Assembly: GCF_026262505.1 (NCBI RefSeq)
Contig: NC_067203.1
Location: forward strand, 14,024,392 to 14,088,391
Direction: 5' to 3'
DNA length: 64,000 nt
Origin: Trichomonas vaginalis G3
Lineage: Eukaryota > Parabasalia > Trichomonadida > Trichomonadidae
Shown one piece after another: positions 10,183-19,899 of the stretch (position 1 is the stretch's first letter; every line of letters starts with the position of its first letter). The notes beneath the pieces are model-generated. The model was not told where the DNA came from, made no database searches, and was given only the letters and a program-made list of their open reading frames with translations. The position numbers were made by a program, and so were the translations under genes.

Positions 10183-11705
10183 AGTCTTTCCGTTTTTAAT
10201 ATTAATATGAAAATTTTTTATAAAAACTGACTGTTTAAAATCCAAAGAATTAGAATATAAAACAATAATATTTATCAAACGAGAATAAAACAATATCTAA
10301 AAACAATACAATTACCCTATATTTCCAACTCTTGGAAAATTTTCATGACCCCCTACCCAGGGTCCTAAAACGGGTATTTTCCTCACACAGACACCGTGGT
10401 TTTTTGAGCCGGGAAATAAATAGCGCAGACAGTTTCTACATATAGAGATATGATTATACTTAGAGTTTGACGGGAATCTAAAGTGATTTTTTTCTGCATC
10501 GCGAAATCTAATGCAATCTCAAAATCATGAAGAAACTGCGAATCGGAGCGCAATTTTTTAATATGTTAATATATAAAGGTACCCCTACTACTGCAAATGC
10601 TTCAAATGAAAATCTAAGAAATCAGATTAATTTGATCACATTAGTATAGTATTGGTCAAACCAAAAACTCATATGTTGATATATAGCCTATGGATATTCA
10701 TATTATCTACTTTTCATTGAATTACATAAGATTTAATAATCTCATAAATATTCTTTTTAATTTTCCGAATTCCGTGTGCATTTAGATTGCCTATACCTGT
10801 ATATAATAATTCTAGAATGGTTTGGTTAGATATTAAGTTTTTTAGATTAATATTTTAACATTTTGAGAAAACAAGCATTTGTTCCATTCTAGAATCGCCA
10901 TTGAACTCTAGTTTGACTAACATGATGTTGTATGATCAAATAAATTCTAACTTCATGAGATAAATTTTGAAATTAGAAAATGCGATATCTGACTCAAATA
11001 TTTATCTGAACACATTTAACATTCAATGATAAACTAAAGTACTATACAGCAGATTCGATTTGGCTTATATTTTATATAATCAACAAATAATCCTATAAAA
11101 TTGTGCTATTCACGTTGCTCAAAGATGTATTGAACATTCCCTACTTGTGTATTGATAAAATTAGATATAGATTCTAATGTAAATCGATATTTTGAAAATT
11201 CATATATATTTTGTCTTGGTTTGGCATTTGATCGTGTTGAAACCGGAATTGCAATATATATCATCTAAATATATAACTATCAAAATATGAGCTATAGATT
11301 TTTAAATTATTCTCCTGAATATGAGTGACTAACATAATTATATTGAATTGAGTAGTAAGAATCATAAATATTAGAATCTGACGATAATTTATTATAACTT
11401 TATATAGGAACAAGATTATAAATGATGATGAAAATAAAGATTAAATTTAAATCTGAAAATTTGAAAACATTAAGTGTATATGATAGCATTACAAAATTAA
11501 ATTTTATGTGGAAGAGGAAATAGAGGAATTAGAAGTATTATGAGAAAATAATAAGATATAAAAACAAGATTCTATTAAATGAGTTAATTTATAGAAAGGA
11601 ATAACAGTGTGAATGTAGTAAATGAATGTTTTCATGATGTATTATTGAAATCTTAAGTTTTGTTAAGAAGATAATAAGGGAATCAAATTTTGTATTAGGA
11701 AGTTT

Positions 11706-11740
11706 GACCGACAAGAGTGCACAATACACTCTTGTCGGTC
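11706..11740. repeat. perfect 14-bp hairpin with 7-nt loop
   Basis: Arms 11706-11719 and 11727-11740 (GACCGACAAGAGTG and its complement), loop CACAATA; three more outer pairs (one G-T) extend the stem to 17. Confidence 0.85.
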
Positions 11741-11744
11741 GAAG

Positions 11745-11771
11745 TTTTGCAATCGCGTTGTGATTGCAAAA
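11745..11771. repeat. perfect 10-bp hairpin with 7-nt loop
   Basis: Arms 11745-11754 and 11762-11771 (TTTTGCAATC and its complement), loop GCGTTGT. It sits four nt after the previous hairpin. Confidence 0.85.
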
Positions 11772-11951
11772 GATTGTGCTATTCCTGCATATTTTCTACG
11801 AGCCTGCTTCATAAAATTGAATCCTTCTATCCAAATTAAATGCGATTTCGCTAATCTTTCATCTAAAATCACTAATCAGAAGCATATTGCAAGTTAACTT
11901 GAACCGGCATGTTCCTCCTATCCTGTCTTTCAGTTCTTTCTATCAGCCATG

Positions 11952-12159
11952 GTTCACAAGGAGGAGAGCTTTGCGCACAATCAGACATAAGATTGCGGCA
12001 GAGGAACCGGGAAGAGAGCAGCTTGAAGCGGTAAGATGTCCGAATGCTGTCTCCCAGGTGTATCTGTCAGGCAAAGTTCACAAGGAGGAGAGCTTTGCGC
12101 ACAATCAAACAGAAGATTGCGGCAGAGGAACCGGGAAGAGAGCAGCTTGAAGCGGTAAG
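11952..12159. repeat. 84-bp direct duplication, 124-bp spacing, in a GC-rich island
   Basis: Copies at 11952-12035 and 12076-12159 differ at only a few positions and start GTTCACAAGGAGG, ending GAAGCGGTAAG. The offset of 124 is not a multiple of three, so it is not a protein repeat. Base composition is near 50% GC against about 25% around it. Confidence 0.85.
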
Positions 12160-12408
12160 CTGTTTTCAAGTCTTTAGTTAACAAACTTTAACAAAAGACA
12201 TCTAAAAAATTTGAAATAATTGCAAAATAATGCCGTCAGGTAATGCGCACCTAAGGGAGGTGTTTTGCGGGAGTTGGGGGTATCTTGGTGAGTACTCAGG
12301 AGGCCAAGAAGGGCACCCCAACCGACATTTTGCTGACGCATTGTGTAAGCAACCATTCTGATAACCGCTCAAACCGTCGGGACAAAATAATTTATGAAAT
12401 TATAAGTC

Positions 12409-12770
12409 ATCTTTCTAATACATATTTTTGGAAGGGCGTAAGATACGCCAACTTAAATATATTATTAAATATGAGAAAATCGCTCAACAAAAAAACAATT
12501 CTTTCAAAAAGTTTAAAATTTATCTTTCTAATACATATTTTTGGAAGGGCGTAAGATACGCCAACTTAAATATATTATTAAATATGAGAAAATCACTCAA
12601 CAAAAAAACAATTCTTTCAAAAAGTTTAAAATTTATCTTTCTAATACATATTTTTGGAAGGGCGTAAGATACGCCAACTTAAATATATTATTAAATATGA
12701 GAAAATCGCTCAACAAAAAAACAATTCTTTCAAAAAGTTTGACATTGATCTTTCTAATACATATCCTATG
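12409..12770. repeat. 113-bp tandem array
   Basis: Units begin at about 12409, 12522 and 12635, with a truncated, diverged fourth from 12748. They are nearly identical and each holds the 15-nt hairpin GGCGTAAGATACGCC, followed by a run ending in ACAAAAAAACAATTC-like sequence. Short open frames crossing it are by-products of the repeat. Confidence 0.92.
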
Positions 12771-13478
12771 GAAGGAGTTTACATTCACAAAATAAAAACC
12801 AGTTCAAAATCTTATTACTCCTTGAATTAAAATCATTTAATTTCAAATCCATTCCAAATCCTTAAATCTGTATTAAAATCATTTTGCCAACAACCAACAC
12901 AATACAAATTACATTTCCATATATCTTCTTGTCCATTTTAATTTTTTATCTCATTTTATTTAATTTTATTTAAAGCATATAGACATCGAGATCCTTTACA
13001 CATAGTTATATAAAAGTCAAATACATAATAAATTCTTAATTCTAGAGATATCTCAAAATCTCAATTTTTTAATTTAAAATACCTTTCATTTTTCACAGTA
13101 CGATCACAACAAACAAGCCATTTACTAATTAACACATATAAGAAAAATATCAAATTACAAAACAACTTTCAATATCATTCGCATCGAATTCTATTTTTTC
13201 ATAATTATCAACTACATGTTATTATATACTATATGTCGGCGCATATTCCACTCTATACAAGTGTCAGACACACTCACACAAAGCTGTGAGATTCATACCT
13301 CTATCAGTAGGACTTCTCAAATCAAGAACACATATGTTTCACTATCGCACATCTGTGTAGGATCTAATTAACCCTTTGGACTGGTACTTCAAAATTTGAT
13401 AATTTGATAATTTCATGTGATATCATCATTTGCCTTTAAAACAACCGTGCGTTAAACTAGACACGTTTCTCTATCATA

Positions 13479-13634
13479 ATGCAAAATATCAAAGTTTGGG
13501 AGACTCCCAAAGTGTCTGAAACTGATCATAAGGGTGAAAAACCGTTTTCCAGAAGTTGGGAACGTAGGGTATTCAAATACAATAGTAAAAGAAATAAACG
13601 TTCCTTGATAGAACTGCCATGCTTGCGTATGTAA
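13479..13634 (+). CDS. small Lys/Arg-rich open frame, 51 codons
   Basis: ATG at 13479 runs 51 codons to TAA. It starts MQNIKVWETPK and has a basic second half (WERRVFKYNSKRNKR). The composition is protein-like, and an Inr-like TCATA (13474-13478) directly precedes the ATG. A GTATGT at 13627-13632, just before the stop, matches the trichomonad 5' splice consensus, so the frame could be a first exon; I found no matching 3' splice site before the convergent gene. Function unknown. Confidence 0.35.
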   Translation: MQNIKVWETPKVSETDHKGEKPFSRSWERRVFKYNSKRNKRSLIELPCLRM

Positions 13635-13710
13635 AGTATGTATGGAACAAGGATATTGATTTCAAGAAAACAAAAGATGAACTATAACGAATTTTTGGGA
13701 CGAAATTTCA

Positions 13711-14064
13711 TTAAGTCGATGGAACAGCGGTCATATCCTCTTTATCATTCTCTTCGAAAAGCGGCTTTTTAGTGATACGAGATCCAGGACTTCCAAATGT
13801 AAAAACTTTTTCGACATCAAATCTGTTCGGAATCAGCCTTCTACTAAAGAATGCTTCCTTTAGCGTAAACGTCGATTTGTTTACCCAGCCATGTAATTGA
13901 TAATTGAAGAAAAATATATATAAAGTGATGAAAAGCATCATAAAAACGCATGAAAGCGATTGGATGTAAGTTTCGAAAAATATTCTTCTGTTCATGAGAG
14001 GCTTTGGTTTCTTAAATACTATAAATGACCCATTCTCTGCCATAAAAAAATAATTCAATGGCAT
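13711..14064 (-). CDS. single-pass small membrane protein, unknown
   Basis: About 117 residues from the ATG at 14062-14064, or 110 from the next in-frame ATG at 14041-14043 (MAENGSF). One hydrophobic segment (about residues 37-60, SLSCVFMMLFITLYIFFF) separates a basic N-terminal part from a soluble C-terminal part. The tail contains REAFF-like and RLIPNRFDVEKVF sequence and ends acidic. No recognised domain. It lies just outside the left arm of the large inverted repeat and its 3' end converges on the 51-codon frame. Confidence 0.6.
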   Translation of the reverse strand: MPLNYFFMAENGSFIVFKKPKPLMNRRIFFETYIQSLSCVFMMLFITLYIFFFNYQLHGWVNKSTFTLKEAFFSRRLIPNRFDVEKVFTFGSPGSRITKKPLFEENDKEDMTAVPST

Positions 14065-14308
14065 TGAAATATTGAAAGAATTCAATTTTATATTGTATGT
14101 AAATATTTCGTATCTGAGAGAGGGAAAATAATGAGTAGAAAACCAGGAGATCAGGTTTACTTGTTAACGATGTACGTTGGGGAAATATTATCCAAATAAA
14201 AATGAATAATAAAAATATAAATTTAATAAACCTTTTAATATGAGAATAATTTGTATCGATTCGTTGTCGTGTGTATAAAAATAGAGCGAATAATATCAAA
14301 AAAGAAAT

Positions 14309-14587
14309 TTACTTGGCTTGGGCTTCGCGGATACGTTTGTAGGCAGCACGAGCTGTGAGGGCAGCTGGTGTGGTTGGTGTGTAGGCACCACCGGCAACAG
14401 CTTTGCCGCACTTGGTGCATGTCCAGATGCCGACGGCGTTGCGCTTGACGGAATCCTTGCCGCAGAAGGCGCATGGATACTTCTTGCGCTGTGAAATTTC
14501 GATCTTCTTGATTGTCTTACGGAGAGATGCACCATAGCGAACACCGTACTTGCCACAGATACCGACTTTCTTTGTTCTGCGTGCCAT
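14309..14587 (-). CDS. RPL37A: large-subunit ribosomal protein eL43 (RPL37a), left copy, intact
   Basis: A 92-residue protein beginning [20 protein letters not shown]. The C4 zinc ribbon is complete: Cys39-x2-Cys42 and Cys57-x2-Cys60, in the expected family length of about 92. Codon choice is GC-rich compared with its surroundings, as in highly expressed genes. An Inr TCACTTT on the minus strand (14611-14617) lies 28 nt before the ATG, and the left 400-bp element starts only 20 bp further upstream. This is the intact copy; the mirror copy at 19513 carries indels. Confidence 0.97.
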   Translation of the reverse strand: MARRTKKVGICGKYGVRYGASLRKTIKKIEISQRKKYPCAFCGKDSVKRNAVGIWTCTKCGKAVAGGAYTPTTPAALTARAAYKRIREAQAK

Positions 14588-14610
14588 TCGAAAAAAGGAT
14601 GGCCGCTAGA

Positions 14611-14617
14611 AAAGTGA
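14611..14617 (-). promoter_or_regulatory. Inr of left eL43 (TCACTTT)
   Basis: Minus-strand TCACTTT, +1 A at 14615, matching the trichomonad initiator. Mirrored exactly in the right arm. Confidence 0.6.
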
Positions 14618-14635
14618 CAAAAGAAGAGCTCCAAT

Positions 14636-15035
14636 GATTTCTTTGTGTGACAAAATATTGATAATTTATATTGCTCACGTGCTGATACTATTAAAAAATA
14701 CGAATTAATTCAATTTCGAAAATGAATGAAATTCACGACTAAGAATTGCTTTTTCATGATTTGCATTTCATTTTAATAATTGTTCAAGAATGTACTCGGA
14801 AATTGAATATCTAAATCCTCTTTCAAATTTTATCATCCTAAGCTTCCATTTGGAATCAAACTCTTCAAAATTTTAATATTGATATCACAATGATATATCA
14901 GTCATTCAAATTTTGAATCAAAACTATTTTTGTCGTGAATTTCATTCATTTTCGAAATTGAATTAATTCATATTTTTTAATAGTATCAGCAAGTGAGCAA
15001 ATTCAATCATAAATATTTTGTCACATAAAGAAATC
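14636..15035 (-). mobile_element. 400-bp terminal-inverted-repeat element, left copy
   Basis: Ends are about 105-bp inverted repeats starting GATTTCTTTRTGTGAC, about 90% alike, around a roughly 190-bp noncoding middle. No open frame. Same family as the copies at 16851 and 19065; this copy is in reverse orientation. A MITE-like DNA element is the best description. Confidence 0.75.
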
Positions 15036-15190
15036 ATATTCACTTGACTGTCTTAAAATTTTTAGCAAAAGAAAAATCATATTAGACAGAAATATCAAAT
15101 ATTTTTAGTGTTAGATATTGTAATCCTGTGAATAAAACAGTTGAGAATTCAAAATCTATCTTTATATTGTAATAAATGTGCCTACAGAAG
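15036..15190 (-). repeat. 155-bp segment adjoining the element
   Basis: Recurs inverted at 16696-16850 and, in the right arm, at 17252-17406 and about 18910-19064, always joined to the same end of a 400-bp element. Confidence 0.8.
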
Positions 15191-15330
15191 TATTTACTCT
15201 CAAAAAATTGCCGTTTTTTAATTTTAGGTCGTCAAACAATTAAAAATCTAATTATCATATAGTATAGGGTCAATACGATAATATATGGAAGCCCAAAAAT
15301 TCGAATAAAGATCGAATTTGATGTGTTTAG

Positions 15331-16386
15331 TCAAAATAATTCATCTTCAACTGAAATGCAAAATTTCAGTTTGTCGCTAAGTAGCTTGGCCGTTTTATAT
15401 GGCATTATTTCAATTGAATTGAAACACGTGTGAGTAACTGGAAGCCAGAAATTATTTTCATCTTGATGATCTGTTTCTTTAACAGTTAACTCCAAATGAA
15501 AGCCTTTTGTAATCTTTGGTGTTTCATTGCCTGTTATAAATCTCATTAATTTAGAAAGCTCTTGGGAGGTGAATGGAGCAACTGCTTGAACGAAAACAGG
15601 CCAAACTTTGGTATTCTTTGACTTTGGAGTGAAGTAGGACAAGAATGAATCAATATCAAGATCCTTCCCTTGGCCACGTGCTAATCCTTCAATAAATTCT
15701 CCTGAGAAGTTATGGACTTTGATAAGAGGAATGACTTTCCAGAAGCCTGATCTCATTAAATTAACAAGTGTTTTGAGATCATTAAAGTAGTTTTGATCAT
15801 CGCAATGAACAAGATTAGAAATGTCGACATCTGTAACAAAACTCTGCCATATGAAACGAGGAAGATTCCAAGCTTTGTGAGGATTTTGTGTTGCAATAGC
15901 ACTAGCAATAAGTGATCCAATTGTGCTTGCAACTTTGGCAGGCATGTTTGGAGCAGGAATTAATCTATCACTTTCGCAGTGAAGAGTGCTTGGCGGTTTG
16001 ACAAAATATTTGATTTTGATATCCATAAGCTCTTCAACCATAAGGAAGTAAGAATCTCTGAACACACCTCCAATATCTGGACCAGTGGAGCCTTCATACT
16101 CTGCGTAATATATAAATTTATTTTCTTTTGTTCTAAATGCAACGAAATTTGATGGAAAATGAGATTCCTCTTTAGCAAGATAATCAATAATCTTGATAAG
16201 TTCGGGGGATTCATAGTTAACACCATGAAAATGTGTCTTAGTAATATCAATCTTTAAATGTCCTATTTCTCCTGCTGCTGCCCAATCTTTGATATTTTGT
16301 GGCCCCCCAACTTTAATATTATGATTGTTAAAGTAATCATATAATGCCTCGAGTTCTGGATTAGTTGAATCAATATCTTCACTCAT
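15331..16386 (-). CDS. stand-alone HECT-domain E3 ubiquitin ligase-like protein, intact copy
   Basis: A 351-residue protein that is essentially a HECT domain. N-lobe landmarks include STGPDIGGVFRDSYF (the usual D-x-G-G-x-x-R-E-F-F site). The C-lobe holds the catalytic motif THTCFN with Cys321, followed by PYKTAKLLSDKLKFCI, the usual end of the fold. The family usually carries long N-terminal substrate-binding regions, which are missing here, so it may act as a minimal ligase or be a duplicated fragment. The final LF differs from the common phenylalanine at -4 but a Phe ends the chain. It is bounded on both sides by inverted copies of the 400-bp element plus 155-bp segment. Catalytic Cys present, so activity is plausible. 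Confidence 0.88.
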   Translation of the reverse strand: MSEDIDSTNPELEALYDYFNNHNIKVGGPQNIKDWAAAGEIGHLKIDITKTHFHGVNYESPELIKIIDYLAKEESHFPSNFVAFRTKENKFIYYAEYEGSTGPDIGGVFRDSYFLMVEELMDIKIKYFVKPPSTLHCESDRLIPAPNMPAKVASTIGSLIASAIATQNPHKAWNLPRFIWQSFVTDVDISNLVHCDDQNYFNDLKTLVNLMRSGFWKVIPLIKVHNFSGEFIEGLARGQGKDLDIDSFLSYFTPKSKNTKVWPVFVQAVAPFTSQELSKLMRFITGNETPKITKGFHLELTVKETDHQDENNFWLPVTHTCFNSIEIMPYKTAKLLSDKLKFCISVEDELF

Positions 16387-16850
16387 AGTAAAAAATGGTT
16401 GGAAAAATTATAACTTCAATTCAATTTGAAAGAAAGTTCGACTTTTTTTTTCCAACAGATATTTTCCATTAAAAAACCGATTGACTTATAGATAATATTG
16501 ACATATTATGATATACTTTAATAATATTATTTGGCCTTTTTTAAATTGAATATAATTCAATTTTTGAGGCGACTCATTGAAGAGAAGTTAAATTTTTTCC
16601 AACAAATTTCCTATGATTTTTCTTTTGCTAAAGAAATTAAGACAGTTAAGTGAATGTGATTTCTTTGTGTGGCAAAATATATATGATTTAATTGGCTTCT
16701 GTAGGCACATCTATTACAATATAAAGATATATTTGGAATTCTCAACTGTTTTATTCACAGGGTTACAATATCTAACACTAAAAATATTTGATATTTCTGT
16801 CTAATATGATTTTTCTTTTGCTAAAAATTTTAAGACAGTCAAGTGAATAT

Positions 16851-17251
16851 GATTTCTTTATGTGACAAAATATTTATGATTGAATTTGCTCACTTGCTGA
16901 TACTATTAAAAAAATATGATTAATTCAATTTCGAAAATGAATGAAATTCACGACAAAAATAGTTTTGATTCAAAATTTGAATGACTGATATATCATTGTG
17001 ATATCAATATTAAAATTTTGAAGAGTTTGATTCCAAATGGAAGCTTAGGATGATAAAATTTGAAAGAGGATTTAGATATTCAATTTCCGAGTACATTCTT
17101 GAACAATTATTAAAATGAAATGCAAATCATGAAAAAGCAATTCTTAGTCGTGAAATTTCATTCATTTTCGAAATTGAATTAATTCATATTTTTTAATAGT
17201 ATCAGCAAGTGAGCAAATTCAATCAAATATATTTTGTCACACAAAGAAATC
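16851..17251 (+). mobile_element. 400-bp terminal-inverted-repeat element, central copy
   Basis: Sits at the symmetry centre of the large palindrome; its own inverted ends are the innermost part of the arms and its middle is the loop. Orientation as in the right copy. A truncated start of another copy lies at about 16655-16695 and is mirrored at about 17407-17447. Confidence 0.75.
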
Positions 17252-17715
17252 ATATTCACTTGACTGTCTTAAAATTTTTAGCAAAAGAAAAATCATATTA
17301 GACAGAAATATCAAATATTTTTAGTGTTAGATATTGTAACCCTGTGAATAAAACAGTTGAGAATTCCAAATATATCTTTATATTGTAATAGATGTGCCTA
17401 CAGAAGCCAATTAAATCATATATATTTTGCCACACAAAGAAATCACATTCACTTAACTGTCTTAATTTCTTTAGCAAAAGAAAAATCATAGGAAATTTGT
17501 TGGAAAAAATTTAACTTCTCTTCAATGAGTCGCCTCAAAAATTGAATTATATTCAATTTAAAAAAGGCCAAATAATATTATTAAAGTATATCATAATATG
17601 TCAATATTATCTATAAGTCAATCGGTTTTTTAATGGAAAATATCTGTTGGAAAAAAAAAGTCGAACTTTCTTTCAAATTGAATTGAAGTTATAATTTTTC
17701 CAACCATTTTTTACT

Positions 17716-18769
17716 ATGAGTGAAGATATTGATTCAACTAATCCAGAACTCGAGGCATTATATGATTACTTTAACAATCATAATATTAAAGTTGGGGGCC
17801 ACAAAATATCAAAGATTGGGCAGCAGCAGGAGAATAGGACATTTAAAGATTGATATTACTAAGACACATTTTCATGGTGTTAACTATGAATCCCCCGAAC
17901 TTATCAAGATTATTGATTATCTTGCTAAAGAGGAATCTCATTTTCCATCAAATTTCGTTGCATTTAGAACAAAAGAAAATAAATTTATATATTACGCAGA
18001 GTATGAAGGCTCCACTGGTCCAGATATTGGAGGTGTGTTCAGAGATTCTTACTTCCTTATGGTTGAAGAGCTTATGGATATCAAAATCAAATATTTTGTC
18101 AAACCGCCAAGCACTCTTCACTGCGAAAGTGATAGATTAATTCCTGCTCCAAACATGCCTGCCAAAGTTGCAAGCACAATTGGATCACTTATTGCTAGTG
18201 CTATTGCAACACAAAATCCTCACAAAGCTTGGAATCTTCCTCGTTTCATATGGCAGAGTTTTGTTACAGATGTCGACATTTCTAATCTTGTTCATTGCGA
18301 TGATCAAAACTACTTTAATGATCTCAAAACACTTGTTAATTTAATGAGATCAGGCTTCTGGAAAGTCATTCCTCTTATCAAAGTCCATAACTTCTCAGGA
18401 GAATTTATTGAAGGATTAGCACGTGGCCAAGGGAAGGATCTTGATATTGATTCATTCTTGTCCTACTTCACTCCAAAGTCAAAGAATACCAAAGTTTGGC
18501 CTGTTTTCGTTCAAGCAGTTGCTCCATTCACCTCCCAAGAGCTTTCTAAATTAATGAGATTTATAACAGGCAATGAAACACCAAAGATTACAAAAGGCTT
18601 TCATTTGGAGTTAACTGTTAAAGAAACAGATCATCAAGATGAAAATAATTTCTGGCTTCCAGTTACTCACACGTGTTTCAATTCAATTGAAATAATGCCA
18701 TATAAAACGGCCAAGCTACTTAGCGACAAACTGAAATTTTGCATTTCAGTTGAAGATGAATTATTTTGA
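17716..18769 (+). pseudogene. HECT-domain gene, right copy with shifted start region
   Basis: Mirror of the gene at 15331. Near the start, a run of six G in the left copy is five here (about 17792-17796), and AAA is AA in the stretch around 17831-17833. Together they move the reading frame by two, so the ATG at 17716 does not lead into the HECT domain. From GHLKIDITK onward the translated sequence is identical to the left copy, including the THTCFN cysteine. An internal ATG at 17762 could start a protein with about 30 altered residues and an intact HECT domain. Either a recent pseudogene or two sequencing errors in runs. Confidence 0.75.
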
Positions 18770-19064
18770 CTAAACACATCAAATTCGATCTTTATTCGAA
18801 TTTTTGGGCTTCCATATATTATCGTATTGACCCTATACTATATGATAATTAGATTTTTAATTGTTTGACGACCTAAAATTAAAAAACGGCAATTTTTTGA
18901 GAGTAAATACTTCTGTAGGCACATTTATTACAATATAAAGATAGATTTTGAATTCTCAACTGTTTTATTCACAGGATTACAATATCTAACACTAAAAATA
19001 TTTGATATTTCTGTCTAATATGATTTTTCTTTTGCTAAAAATTTTAAGACAGTCAAGTGAATAT

Positions 19065-19464
19065 GATTTCTTTATGTGACAAAATATTTATGATTGAATT
19101 TGCTCACTTGCTGATACTATTAAAAAATATGAATTAATTCAATTTCGAAAATGAATGAAATTCACGACAAAAATAGTTTTGATTCAAAATTTGAATGACT
19201 GATATATCATTGTGATATCAATATTAAAATTTTGAAGAGTTTGATTCCAAATGGAAGCTTAGGATGATAAAATTTGAAAGAGGATTTAGATATTCAATTT
19301 CCGAGTACATTCTTGAACAATTATTAAAATGAAATGCAAATCATGAAAAAGCAATTCTTAGTCGTGAATTTCATTCATTTTCGAAATTGAATTAATTCGT
19401 ATTTTTTAATAGTATCAGCACGTGAGCAATATAAATTATCAATATTTTGTCACACAAAGAAATC
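19065..19464 (+). mobile_element. 400-bp terminal-inverted-repeat element, right copy
   Basis: Mirror image of the left copy at 14636-15035, same length and ends; it lies 20 bp upstream of the right eL43 Inr. Confidence 0.75.
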
Positions 19465-19482
19465 ATTGGAGCTCTTCTTTTG

Positions 19483-19489
19483 TCACTTT
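19483..19489 (+). promoter_or_regulatory. Inr of right eL43 copy (TCACTTT)
   Basis: +1 A at 19485, 28 nt upstream of ATG. Identical to the left arm. Confidence 0.55.
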
Positions 19490-19512
19490 TCTAGCGGCCA
19501 TCCTTTTTTCGA

Positions 19513-19788
19513 ATGGCACGCAGAACAAAGAAAGTCGGTATCTGTGGCAAGTACGGTGTTCGCTATGGTGCATCTCTCCGTAAGACAATCAAGAAGATCG
19601 AAATTTCACAGCGCAAGAAGTATCCATGCGCCTTCTGCGGCAAGGATTCCGTCAAGCGCAACGCCGTCGGCATCTGGACATGCACCAAGTGCGGCAAAGC
19701 TGTTGCCGGTGGTGCCTACACACAACCACACCAGCTGCCCTCACAGCTCGTGCTGCCTACAAACGTATCCGAAGCCCAAGCCAAGTAA
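19513..19788 (+). pseudogene. RPL37A: ribosomal protein eL43 (RPL37a), right copy, damaged
   Basis: Residues 1-70 are identical to the left copy, including the C4 zinc ribbon. Then one C is missing in the CACC stretch near 19723, and two bases (CG) are missing near 19770. The losses total three bases, so the frame returns for the last residues (EAQAK), but about 20 residues between them are scrambled and replace the normal [19 protein letters not shown] ribosomal protein with that tail is probably not usable. Recent decay of a spare copy or uncorrected sequencing errors could explain it. Confidence 0.8.
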
Positions 19789-19899
19789 ATTTCTTTTTTG
19801 ATATTATTCGCTCTATTTTTATACACACGACAACGAATCGATACAAATTATTCTCATATTAAAAGGTTTATTAAATTTATATTTTTATTATTCATTTTT

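Larger units (their letters stand above)
11663..11872 (-). pseudogene. short fragment weakly resembling a HerA/VirB4-type ATPase
   Basis: A roughly 69-codon open frame without an ATG at its 5' end. It reads ILDE, then a helix, then F-M-K-Q-A-R-R-K-Y-A-G followed by FAITTR and NFDR. This order (hydrophobic strand ending in DE, helix, ARKYxG, strand ending in TTx, then xDF) resembles the Walker B to sensor region of VirB4/HerA-like ATPases. The end of the frame runs through a perfect hairpin, which is odd for coding sequence. It is too short to be a functional ATPase and chance is possible. Confidence 0.2.
10183..13478. other. long gene-poor region
   Basis: About 3.3 kb with no host gene I can support. 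It is very AT-rich except for a GC-rich stretch at roughly 10340-10420 and the island at about 11890-12380. It holds two perfect hairpins, an 84-bp duplication, a 113-bp tandem array and one short decayed-looking frame; these are listed separately. Confidence 0.6.
14198..19899. repeat. 5.7-kb inverted duplication centred near 17050
   Basis: Left arm 14198-about 16950 is repeated in reverse at about 17155-19899; paired coordinates sum to about 34100. Each arm holds eL43, a 400-bp terminal-repeat element, a 155-bp segment, a HECT gene and a second 155-bp segment. The arms share one central copy of the 400-bp element, whose roughly 190-bp unpaired middle forms the loop. Sequence outside the two ends is unrelated. 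The arms are nearly identical; the differences I noticed are single-base length changes in runs plus a 2-base loss in the right eL43. Confidence 0.93.

Noticed and set aside
12409-12770. CRISPR array
   Set aside because: Units are contiguous tandem copies with no unique spacers, in eukaryotic DNA.
12285-12795. Short open frames across the 113-bp array
   Set aside because: They follow the repeat, shift frame from unit to unit and have no promoter signal.
14198-19899. Palindrome as a contig-end foldback artefact
   Set aside because: Unrelated sequence continues on both sides and the centre is an element copy with an unpaired middle; the possibility is kept open for long-read testing.
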